DNA of 15,458 nt from JBBQTQ01 sp038213135 (GTDB lineage: Bacteria; Actinomycetota; Thermoleophilia; Gaiellales; Gaiellaceae): the NCBI GenBank assembly GCA_038213135.1, contig JBBQTQ010000069.1, positions 1-15,458 on the forward strand. The letters are read 5' to 3'. This document shows positions 7,341-14,084 of the stretch, one piece after another. The notes beneath the pieces were generated by a model. The model worked only from the letters and a program-made list of their open reading frames with translations. It was not told the origin of the DNA and made no database searches. Numbering within the stretch: position 1 is the first letter of the stretch; each line of letters starts with the position of its first letter. The position numbers and the translations under genes are program-made.

Positions 7341-7976
7341 GTCGCCGAACGCGTCCCAGACGAGCCAGTCGAACGAGCGCGGCAGTGCCCCATGCACGTT
7401 CGCGAACTCGCGGAGATAGACCAGGTAGTAGCGCCACTCGTCGACTCGCTCGGGATATTCGATCGAGCGCTGCTCGACGAGCCGCTCGATCCGGTCGAGG
7501 TTCCAGCCGCCCTCCGGGGCCGCACGTCGCGGCTTCGCCGTCGCGGGCTGGGCTGGAGCCCCCGTCACCTGGTCGGGCCTGACGCCGAGCGCCAGCGCCC
7601 GCCGCTGCACCTCGGCCGCACGCTCGGTGAGGGAGACCGTCTCGTCCGCGAGGGAGCGTGCCTTCTTCCGGGCTGTCTCCTCGAGCGCTCGCGTCCGTAG
7701 CTCGAGCTCCGCCTCGCGGGCGTCGAGCTCCGTAGCTCGAGCTTCGAGCTCCTCCGCTCGCTGCTCGAGCTTGGCCATGCGCTGCGCGATCTGGGTCTTG
7801 TGCTCGCCCTCGCGGCGCTCGACTTCGGTCTCGCGCTCGTCGAGCTTTCGCTCCCGCGCACGCATCGCCTCGCGCCGTTCGTCGAGGCGCTCCTCCTCCT
7901 CGAGCAGCGCCTCGGTCTGGGCCGCAACCCGCCGCTCGCGCTCGGAAACGCCCTTCGATCGCATGCCGACGATCAT
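7320..7976 (-). CDS. Coiled-coil protein with distinctive C-terminal domain, unknown function
   Basis: A 218-aa soluble protein with no signal peptide or membrane segment. Residues about 11-130 are a near-continuous charged coiled coil rich in E, R, L and A (runs such as ERRVAAQTEALLEEEERLDE). A Pro/Ala linker (about 138-157) leads to a compact domain (158-218) with WNLDRIERLV, EYPERVDEWRYYLVYLREFA and LPRSFDWLVWDAFGDLL, rich in Trp and Tyr. I do not recognise the family. It could be a scaffold or an organiser of the glycan enzymes. ATG 7976 is chosen because GGAG lies 11 bases upstream; ATG 7964 is an alternative, and the longer reading to 8063 would run into the divergent glycosyltransferase gene. 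It starts 49 bp from that gene, and its tail overlaps the formyltransferase tail. Confidence 0.75.
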   Translation of the reverse strand: MIVGMRSKGVSERERRVAAQTEALLEEEERLDERREAMRARERKLDERETEVERREGEHKTQIAQRMAKLEQRAEELEARATELDAREAELELRTRALEETARKKARSLADETVSLTERAAEVQRRALALGVRPDQVTGAPAQPATAKPRRAAPEGGWNLDRIERLVEQRSIEYPERVDEWRYYLVYLREFANVHGALPRSFDWLVWDAFGDLLEVEE

Positions 7977-7993
7977 AGGCGGCAGGACTCCGG

Positions 7994-8016
7994 TTATCGC
8001 CCGGAAATGCCGATAA
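7994..8016. promoter_or_regulatory. Inverted repeat in a divergent promoter region, candidate operator
   Basis: Perfect 6-bp arms TTATCG (7994-7999) and CGATAA (8011-8016), 11 bases apart, lie in the 49-bp gap between the divergent coiled-coil and glycosyltransferase genes. The arms are AT-rich against a GC-rich background, and their centres are 17 bp apart, about one and a half helical turns. A shared regulator site is possible; a chance dyad within two back-to-back promoters cannot be excluded. Confidence 0.35.
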
Positions 8017-8025
8017 ACGCGAGCG

Positions 8026-9138
8026 ATGGCAGAGCCGCGCCCCCGTCTGCTCGTGGTGATCACGCTCGCCGAAGTCGGCGGCGCGCAGACGTACGTCGCC
8101 TCGCTCCTGCCCGCACTCGCGGAGCGCTACGACGTCACGCTCGCCGCACACGGGACCGGGCCACTCGTCGAGGTGGCACGGGCCAACGGCATCCCCTTCG
8201 TCCCGTTGCAGCACGTTCGCCGACCGGTGCACCCCGGCCGCGACCTGCTCGGCCTGGTCGAGCTGATGCGCCTGTTCAGGCGCGTGCGGCCCGACATCGT
8301 CCACCTAAACAGCTCGAAGGCGGGAATCCTGGGCTCCCTGGCTGCAGCGCTGACCGGCGTCCGGATCCGCGTCTTCACGGTCAACGGCTGGGCCTTCTTC
8401 ACGTTCGACGGCTGGCTGCGCTCCCGGATCCTCCGGCGCGTCGGGCGCCTGATCCGCGTCCTCGCGACCCAGGTGATCTGCGTTTCCCACGAGGAGTTGC
8501 GGCGCGGGCTCGCCGCGGAGACCTGCCGACCCGACCGCTCGGTCGTGATCCACAACGCCGTCGACGTTCACCGCTTTCGCCCGGGCCCCGGCTCGGAGAA
8601 CGGCCGGACGCACCTGATCAGCGTCGGCAGGCTGCAGTGGCCGAAGGACTTCATCACGTTCGCGGGCGCGCTGCGACGACTGCCCCGCGAGAGCTTCGAG
8701 GCGCTGGTCGTCGGCGACGGCCCCGACCGCGAGAAGATCGCCGAGACCGCGAACGGCGTCCTCGAGCTGGCCGGCAATCGCGACGACGTGCCCGAGCTGC
8801 TCGCGGTCTCGGATGCATTCGTGCTCTCCACGACCTCTGAAGGACTACCGCTCGCCGTGCTCGAGGCGATGGCGGCCGGGCTGCCCGTTGTGGCCTCGGC
8901 CGTGGGCGGCGTCCCCGAGCTGGTCGCAGACGGCGAGACCGGCTTCCTCGTCCCCTCGCGTGACGAGGAGGCGCTCGGCGAGGCGCTCGGCAAGCTGATC
9001 GCCGACCCCGATCTCCGCCGCCGGATGGGCAGCGCCGGTCGCGCCCGCGCCGAGGCCGAGTTCGACCTGCCCGCCTTCCAGCAGGCCCACCTCGATCTCT
9101 ACGAGCGGCTGCTCGTGGAGTACCGCAGCCGGCGGTAG
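8026..9138 (+). CDS. GT4 family glycosyltransferase
   Basis: A 370-aa cytoplasmic or membrane-associated retaining glycosyltransferase of the GT-B fold, normal length for GT4. The N-terminal domain opens with a glycine loop (LAEVGGAQTYVASLLPAL, 14-31) and has HLNSSKAGILG (93-103), a motif common in EpsD/WbpH-type polysaccharide transferases. The C-terminal donor domain has GRLQWPKDF (201-209; Arg202, Lys207), VGDGPDREK (229-237) and the EX7E motif SEGLPLAVLE (Glu272, Glu280). No transmembrane segment is evident. It likely adds a sugar from a nucleotide donor during repeat-unit assembly; donor and acceptor cannot be read from sequence. ATG 8026 is preceded only by a weak GCGAG. Its 3' end overlaps the opposing deacetylase by 40 bp. 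Confidence 0.94.
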   Translation: MAEPRPRLLVVITLAEVGGAQTYVASLLPALAERYDVTLAAHGTGPLVEVARANGIPFVPLQHVRRPVHPGRDLLGLVELMRLFRRVRPDIVHLNSSKAGILGSLAAALTGVRIRVFTVNGWAFFTFDGWLRSRILRRVGRLIRVLATQVICVSHEELRRGLAAETCRPDRSVVIHNAVDVHRFRPGPGSENGRTHLISVGRLQWPKDFITFAGALRRLPRESFEALVVGDGPDREKIAETANGVLELAGNRDDVPELLAVSDAFVLSTTSEGLPLAVLEAMAAGLPVVASAVGGVPELVADGETGFLVPSRDEEALGEALGKLIADPDLRRRMGSAGRARAEAEFDLPAFQQAHLDLYERLLVEYRSRR

Positions 9139-9887
9139 AGCGCCCGGCCCGGCAGCGGCGAGTCATGAGCACCCGAGACCTTCGCCCTGAAGTCGAGCAG
9201 CCCGTCGCGCGCGTCGATCTGGATGCGCCGCAGGGCGAGCCGGTCGGTCGCGGGCGTGTTCGCGCCCGGCTCGGAGGAGCAGGCGACCCGGAACCCCGCC
9301 TCCTCGACGAGCGCGCGCTCCCTCGCGCCGAACAGGCCCGCCGGGTAGCAGAACGCCGCGACCTCGCGCTCCAGTCGCTCCTCGAGCTGCCGTTTGCCGC
9401 CCTGAATCTCCTCCCGGGCGGCGGTGTCGGAGAGGAGGAGCAGGTTGGGGTGAGTGATCGTGTGGGCCGCGAAGCGGAGGACATCGCCGTCGAGCTCGCC
9501 GATTCGCTCCCACGAGAGCAGCGGCGGCTGGCGCTCGTACCAGGCGAGGCGCGCATTGCCGTCGACGACCCCGGTCGAGACGAAGACGCTCGCCGTGAAG
9601 CCGTGGCGGGCAAGGACGGGCAGGGCGGTCTCGATGTCCGCGTAGCCGTCGTCGAAGCAGAGACCGACGACCTTGCCCTCCGCCGCCAGCGCCGACTCGA
9701 CCTCCAGGGCGCGGTAACCCTCTCCGGCGAGCGACTCCATCTGCTTGGCGAAAGCGACGGGGGTGACGGCGAGCTCGTCCCGCTCGTCCGAGACCCGGTG
9801 GTAGAAGAGGATGCGTAGGCCGGGCTTGACCGGAGCGCCGCGAGCGCGCCAGATGAGAGAGCGCGCATGAGTAGCAGTGCTCTTCAC
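9099..9887 (-). CDS. Polysaccharide deacetylase (NodB homology, CE4)
   Basis: A 262-aa CE4 esterase that removes N- or O-acetyl groups from a glycan using a divalent metal. The ILFYHRVSD entry strand (26-34) is followed by motif 1 CFDDGY (77-82; base Asp79 and metal ligand Asp80), motif 2 HTITH (His142, His146) and motif 3 CYPAGLFG (180-187), so the active site looks complete. There is no clear signal peptide, so it may act inside the cell on lipid-linked precursors or be a peripheral protein. GTG 9887 is the only usable start near the domain. The frame stays open to 10340, but that extension is shadow sequence over the flippase gene. Both ends are interlocked: the 5' end overlaps the flippase start by 21 bp and the 3' end overlaps the glycosyltransferase by 40 bp. 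Confidence 0.88.
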   Translation of the reverse strand: MKSTATHARSLIWRARGAPVKPGLRILFYHRVSDERDELAVTPVAFAKQMESLAGEGYRALEVESALAAEGKVVGLCFDDGYADIETALPVLARHGFTASVFVSTGVVDGNARLAWYERQPPLLSWERIGELDGDVLRFAAHTITHPNLLLLSDTAAREEIQGGKRQLEERLEREVAAFCYPAGLFGARERALVEEAGFRVACSSEPGANTPATDRLALRRIQIDARDGLLDFRAKVSGAHDSPLPGRALYRRLRYSTSSRS

Positions 9888-11258
9888 GCCGTAGAACCCG
9901 GGCCCGGCCGGCCCGAGCTTGCCGCGGTCCCGCCGGCGCGTCACGGGCTGCTCGCTCGCTCCGTCACGCTGAACATTATCGGGCAGGCGGGGGCGCTCCT
10001 CCTTGGCTTCGCTGCTTCGGTCGTGACCGCGCGCTGGCTCGGCCCGTCCGGCCGGGGCGTTCTGGCGATCATGATCGAGCTCGCCGGGATCTCGCTGGCG
10101 GTCGTCTCGTTCGGGCTGACGTACGCGGCGCTCTACTTCGCCAGCCGCCGGGACGCCGATCGCGGCGCCGTGCTCGGCAACTCGCTCGCCTTCGGCGCCG
10201 GGCTCGCTCTGGTCTTCGTGCCACTCTTCTGGTGGCTGCGGGGGCCGATCTCGCAGGCGCTCGCGCACGGTCGCGGCGGCGCGACCTGGGCGCTCGCCGG
10301 CGGCCTGATCGCTGCGATGTTCCTCGACTTCGCGACGCACAACCAGCTCTACGCCCGGCTCCGCTTCGGCCTCCTGAACCTGCTGCGCGTGCTCTCACGG
10401 CTCGCGGTGCTGCTGCTCTCGGTGCTGCTCGTCGGCGCGCTCGGTCTCGGGGTCGAGGGCGCGATGATCGCCACGCTCTCCGGCTCGGCGGTGATCGTGG
10501 CCGGCTCGGTCTGGATCGCCTCGCGCGACGCACGGCCCCGGCTCGACCTCGCGCTCTTCCGGCGGATGCTCGGCTATGGCGGGCGCGTCCAGCTCGGCTG
10601 GATGTTCCAGGTCGGCAACGCACGGCTCGACATCCTGATCCTCCAGTTCTTCGTGCCGCTGGCGAGCGTGGGCCACTACTTCATCGCGGAGGTCGTCGCC
10701 GAGCTCGTGCTGGTCGTCGGGATCGCTTTCCAGGGCAGCGTCCTGCCGCTCGTCACGCGCTTCGAGGGCGACGCGCGGCAGGAGGAGACGACGGTGACGG
10801 CGCTTCGCCACCACGGGATCCTCTCGCTGGTTGCAGTGCTCGGCAACGCAGCCTTCGGGACGGTCGTCATCCTCTTCGCGTTCGGGCCGGCCTTCCGCGC
10901 AGCGCTGCTGCCGATGCTGATCATCCTGCCCGGGATGTGGTTCCAGGGCACGGGAGGCGTCGTGGCCGGAGCACTCCGCGGCCGTGGTAAGCCGGGTGCC
11001 TCTTCAGCGGTCGCCGGGATCGCGCTGGCCGTGACGATCGGGCTCGACCTGGCGCTGATTCCGCCGTTCGGCCTCGTCGGTGCCGCGATCGCCTCGCTCG
11101 TCACCTACACGGTCTTCGGCACGCTCTCGCTCGTCGTGCTCTCGCGGGTCGCGGAGATCCCGCTACGCCGCCTGATCGTCCCGACCCGCGCCGACTTCGC
11201 CGCGTACCCGCGAGCGCTCAAGCGGCGAGGAAAGCCCGCGCCCACAGCTCCAGGCTGA
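9867..11258 (+). CDS. Oligosaccharide flippase (Wzx/MATE-like)
   Basis: A 463-aa polytopic membrane protein of the MOP superfamily that moves lipid-linked repeat units across the cytoplasmic membrane. It is dense in hydrophobic segments (for example SVTLNIIGQAGALLLGFAA at 32-50 and later Leu/Val/Ala-rich stretches), which suits the usual 12-14 helices. The first loop has the family signature ARWLGPSGRGVLA (55-67). A charged cytoplasmic tail ends in Arg/Lys/Pro. ATG 9867 has the purine run GAGAGAG just upstream, and no later start precedes the first helix. This makes the locus an exporting one. The start lies within the divergent deacetylase coding sequence, and the stop overlaps the opposing amidotransferase gene by 41 bp. 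Confidence 0.92.
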   Translation: MSSSALHAVEPGPGRPELAAVPPARHGLLARSVTLNIIGQAGALLLGFAASVVTARWLGPSGRGVLAIMIELAGISLAVVSFGLTYAALYFASRRDADRGAVLGNSLAFGAGLALVFVPLFWWLRGPISQALAHGRGGATWALAGGLIAAMFLDFATHNQLYARLRFGLLNLLRVLSRLAVLLLSVLLVGALGLGVEGAMIATLSGSAVIVAGSVWIASRDARPRLDLALFRRMLGYGGRVQLGWMFQVGNARLDILILQFFVPLASVGHYFIAEVVAELVLVVGIAFQGSVLPLVTRFEGDARQEETTVTALRHHGILSLVAVLGNAAFGTVVILFAFGPAFRAALLPMLIILPGMWFQGTGGVVAGALRGRGKPGASSAVAGIALAVTIGLDLALIPPFGLVGAAIASLVTYTVFGTLSLVVLSRVAEIPLRRLIVPTRADFAAYPRALKRRGKPAPTAPG

Positions 11259-13047
11259 GCGCGCGCCAGAGCTCCGGAGCCTGCGACGGGCGGCCGTCGC
11301 GAACCGCAGCCAGGCGCGAACGTGCTGCAGCCGGGTCGACGAAACCCCGCTGCCGGAACTCCGGTGAGCCGAAGACCTCGCCTGAGAGCTCGCCGATCCG
11401 GCCGCGGAACCAGCGGCCCTGCGGTGTCGGGAAGCCGAGCTTGTCCGTGCGGTCGCGCACGACGGGCGGCAGTAGGTCGGCGACCGCGCGGCGGAGCACG
11501 TCCTTCGTCCGCCCCCGGCGGATCAGCTCGCCGCCGTCGAGCGAGAAGACGAGCTCGACGAGCTTGTGGTCGAGGAACGGCACCCGCGCCTCGATGGAGT
11601 GGGCCATCGAGTTGCGGTCCTCGTAGCGGAGCATCTGTGGCAGGTGCTCGGCGACGAGCATCTGCTCCAGACGCCGCCGCAGCCGGTCCGGGAAGACCGA
11701 TCCGTTCGTGCCGGGGGCCGCAGGTGCCGGGCCGAGGTCGTCGTGCAGCAGGCTGCTCGCGCCGGTCAAGCGGGCGCGCGCGCGACTCGTCAGGCCGCGC
11801 GGGAAGAAGGGGCTCGCGACCGTCGAGGCGACGTGCGCCAGCGACCCGCGGTGCACCGAGCGATATGCCTTCGCCTCGGCGGCGAGCTCGGCCACACGCC
11901 CGGCCGCCAGGAGGTCTGCGAAGCGCGAGCGGAAGTACGTGGGATAGCCGGCGAACACCTCGTCGCCCCCCTGGCCGTCGAGCATCACCTTCATCCCCGC
12001 CTCGTGCGCCGCGCGCATGACGTACCAGTGCGCCGCGTTGCTCGTGCCGGCGAAGGGCTCCTCGAGCGTCTCGACGATCGCGGGCAGATCGCGGGCAAGG
12101 TCGTCCTCGGAGAAGGTCACCCAGTGCGGGCTGGCGCCGGCCCGCTCGACGACCGCTTCGGCGAAGGGTCGCTCGTCGGTCTTCGCGTCCTCGAAGTAGA
12201 CGGTGAAGGTCGGCTGACCTCGTTGCCCGTGCTCGGCGACGGCACCGACGATCGCGGAGGAGTCGAGCCCGCCGGAGAGTGCGGTCCCGACGGGAACGTC
12301 GCTGCGCAGGTGGAGGTCGACGGACTCGAGGAACGCCTCGCGCACGGCTGCGGCCGGATCCGCGGGTGGCTCGCGCCGCTCGAGCTGCCAGTAGCGCGAG
12401 ATTCGCATCCCGCCGCCGTCGAAGACCAGGTTGTGAGCCGGCAGGAGCTGCCGGATTCCGGCGAAAAAGGTCTCCTCGCGGTGGTCGAGCAGCCCGAGCG
12501 CGAGGAAGTCGCGCACCGCGCTCGGATTCGCCGCCAGCTGGACGCCCGCCGCGCGGAATGCCTTCAGCTCGCTCGCGAAGACGAGCTCCTGCCCGTCGAG
12601 CCGGTAGAAGAACGGCTTGATCCCGAACCGGTCTCGCGAGCAGAAAAGCCTTCGCTCGCGCGTGTCCCAGACCACGAACGCCCACATGCCGCGGAAGCGC
12701 TCGACGCAGGCCTCGCCCCACTCGCGGTAGGCCTCGAGGATCACCTCTGTGTCGGTCGCGCTCCGGAAGCTGTGTCCCAGCCCCTCGAGCTCGCGCCGCA
12801 GCTCGCGGTAGTTGTAGACCTCGCCGTTGTGCAGCAGGACATAACGACCCTCGGCGTCGCTCATCGGCTGATGGCCGGCCTCCGAGAGATCGATGATCGA
12901 GAGCCGGCGGAAGACGAGCGCGACTCCGGGGCCGCCGAAGAACCCCTCGTCGTCAGGCCCGCGGTGGGCGAGCGCACGGCCCATCGCCGCGATGCGGTCG
13001 TCCTCGACGGGGCCGCCGAGGTCGACGATCCCGGCTAGGCCGCACAT
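11218..13047 (-). CDS. asnB: Glutamine-hydrolysing asparagine synthase family amidotransferase
   Basis: A 609-aa AsnB-type enzyme, normal length. An N-terminal class II glutaminase domain begins at MCG with nucleophile Cys2 exposed after Met removal, then HRGPDDEG (28-35), RRLSIIDL (47-54) and NGEVYNY (74-80). The C-terminal synthetase domain has the PP-loop SGGLDSS (258-264), which adenylates a carboxylate, and YEDRNSMAHSIEARVPFLD (about 475-493). It could make asparagine, but in polysaccharide loci AsnB paralogues are thought to amidate uronic acids or other glycan carboxylates; the context favours that (inference). ATG 13047 has GGCGGA nine bases upstream (13057-13062) and overlaps the end of the upstream glycosyltransferase by 13 bp, implying coupled translation. 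Its tail overlaps the flippase tail by 41 bp. Confidence 0.93.
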   Translation of the reverse strand: MCGLAGIVDLGGPVEDDRIAAMGRALAHRGPDDEGFFGGPGVALVFRRLSIIDLSEAGHQPMSDAEGRYVLLHNGEVYNYRELRRELEGLGHSFRSATDTEVILEAYREWGEACVERFRGMWAFVVWDTRERRLFCSRDRFGIKPFFYRLDGQELVFASELKAFRAAGVQLAANPSAVRDFLALGLLDHREETFFAGIRQLLPAHNLVFDGGGMRISRYWQLERREPPADPAAAVREAFLESVDLHLRSDVPVGTALSGGLDSSAIVGAVAEHGQRGQPTFTVYFEDAKTDERPFAEAVVERAGASPHWVTFSEDDLARDLPAIVETLEEPFAGTSNAAHWYVMRAAHEAGMKVMLDGQGGDEVFAGYPTYFRSRFADLLAAGRVAELAAEAKAYRSVHRGSLAHVASTVASPFFPRGLTSRARARLTGASSLLHDDLGPAPAAPGTNGSVFPDRLRRRLEQMLVAEHLPQMLRYEDRNSMAHSIEARVPFLDHKLVELVFSLDGGELIRRGRTKDVLRRAVADLLPPVVRDRTDKLGFPTPQGRWFRGRIGELSGEVFGSPEFRQRGFVDPAAARSRLAAVRDGRPSQAPELWRALSLELWARAFLAA

Positions 13048-14060
13048 GCCTTAGCGTCCGCCAGGATGCGCTCCATGAACCGCAGCCGGGCCGCCTCTTT
13101 CTCGCGCACGTCGAGGTGCGCTATCTCTCCGTGAGAGACGCGGCGCCCACGCACGCGCTCGACGAAGTCGCGGATGCGCTCGACGTTGCGGCGGACGTTC
13201 TCCTCGTTGTTCGGCAGGCGCAGCAGGAACCACGGCTCCGGCGAGGGAAAGTCCGGATCTCGATGGCCGCTGATTACGGGCAACCCGTTGGCGAGGTACT
13301 CGCGCACCTTCAAAGGGGAGTTCTCCGCAACCCCACGCCGGTGCAGCGCGAGCTGCCCCACGGCCACGTCGGCCGCCGCGAAGAGCGGTGCGTACGACTC
13401 CTGCGGCAGGAAGCCGTGAACCTCGACGTTCGCAGGAGCGTTCTGCAGCCCCGCCACCTTCCAGCCCACGATGTCGAACTGCCACTCCGGCAGCAGGCGG
13501 GCGAGCTCGCAGAGCTTGTCGAGGCCCTGCCAGGCTTGATGGGTGTTGCCCGCGTAAATGAGGCGAGGGTGCTCGTTGTGGGGCGCGGGCGTCGCAACCA
13601 TCGCCGCGAGGTCGACGCTGTTGGGGATCACCTCGATCGGCTTGCCGCAGGGCCGCAGCAGATCGCCGAGCTCCTGCGAGACGCAGACGACTCCGGCGGC
13701 ACCGCCGAGCAGCATCCTGCGGCTCAGCTCCCCGTACAGGGAAGCGCGCGCCGAGTGCAGCCGCAGCTCGCCCCGGTCGAACGAGTTCGCCTCGACTACG
13801 ACCGGGACGCGCTCGAGCAGCCGCTTGATCGGCGGCAGGAAGAGGTCGTAGCGGAGGTACGCGACCTCGGGCTGCCAGTCCAGGACGTCCCGGACGACCC
13901 GCGCGGTCGCCGCCCAGCGTCTGGGCAGAGGGCACGGCGCCAGGTCGAACAGCTCGACCTCGTGGCCTGCCGCGCGCCAGGTCTCGACGTGCGTGCGGAT
14001 CTTCTTCGCGACGCCGTCGCCGGCCTGCAGGTTCCAGTAGCAGACGTATGCGATCTTCAT
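13035..14060 (-). CDS. GT4-like glycosyltransferase
   Basis: A 341-aa GT-B glycosyltransferase, slightly short and divergent for GT4. The N-terminal acceptor domain starts MKIAYVCYWNLQAGDGVAKKI; the donor domain has VIPNSVD (144-150), LIYAGNTHQAWQGLDKL (167-183) and an EX7E motif AENSPLKVREYLANG (Glu246, Glu254), with NSPLK in place of the usual GLP/GFG. The N-terminal GDGVAKKI loop resembles transferases working on aminated or uronic sugars only loosely, so no donor is proposed. ATG 14060 has no strong ribosome site. The next gene downstream on this strand is the AsnB enzyme, overlapping by 13 bp, so the two probably act on the same glycan. Only 14 bases separate its start from that of the divergent glycosyltransferase, so its promoter must lie within that gene. 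Confidence 0.9.
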   Translation of the reverse strand: MKIAYVCYWNLQAGDGVAKKIRTHVETWRAAGHEVELFDLAPCPLPRRWAATARVVRDVLDWQPEVAYLRYDLFLPPIKRLLERVPVVVEANSFDRGELRLHSARASLYGELSRRMLLGGAAGVVCVSQELGDLLRPCGKPIEVIPNSVDLAAMVATPAPHNEHPRLIYAGNTHQAWQGLDKLCELARLLPEWQFDIVGWKVAGLQNAPANVEVHGFLPQESYAPLFAAADVAVGQLALHRRGVAENSPLKVREYLANGLPVISGHRDPDFPSPEPWFLLRLPNNEENVRRNVERIRDFVERVRGRRVSHGEIAHLDVREKEAARLRFMERILADAKACAA

Positions 14061-14070
14061 AGGCGCTCGC

Positions 14071-14084
14071 GCTCGTGAACGAGC
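14071..14084. promoter_or_regulatory. Inverted repeat over the third GT4 start codon
   Basis: GCTCGT-GA-ACGAGC is a perfect 6-bp-arm inverted repeat that spans the GTG start at 14075 and sits in the gap between two divergent glycosyltransferase genes. It might be an operator or an mRNA hairpin hiding the start. Such GC-rich dyads also arise by chance here. Confidence 0.25.

Noticed and set aside
7694..7743. 15-bp direct repeat TCCGTAGCTCGAGCT, copies 35 bp apart
   Set aside because: It lies in the low-complexity coiled-coil coding region and the spacing is not a multiple of three, so it looks like chance from repetitive Glu/Leu/Arg codons.
11105..12721. A 538-codon minus-strand frame and a 490-codon plus-strand frame over asnB
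   Set aside because: Both are out-of-frame shadows of a complete, canonical AsnB coding sequence.
2328..13047. Idea that AsnB, ATP-grasp and a nucleotidyltransferase mark a lasso-peptide or other RiPP cluster
   Set aside because: No precursor peptide, PqqD-like recognition element, transglutaminase-like protease or ABC exporter is visible; glycan enzymes dominate.
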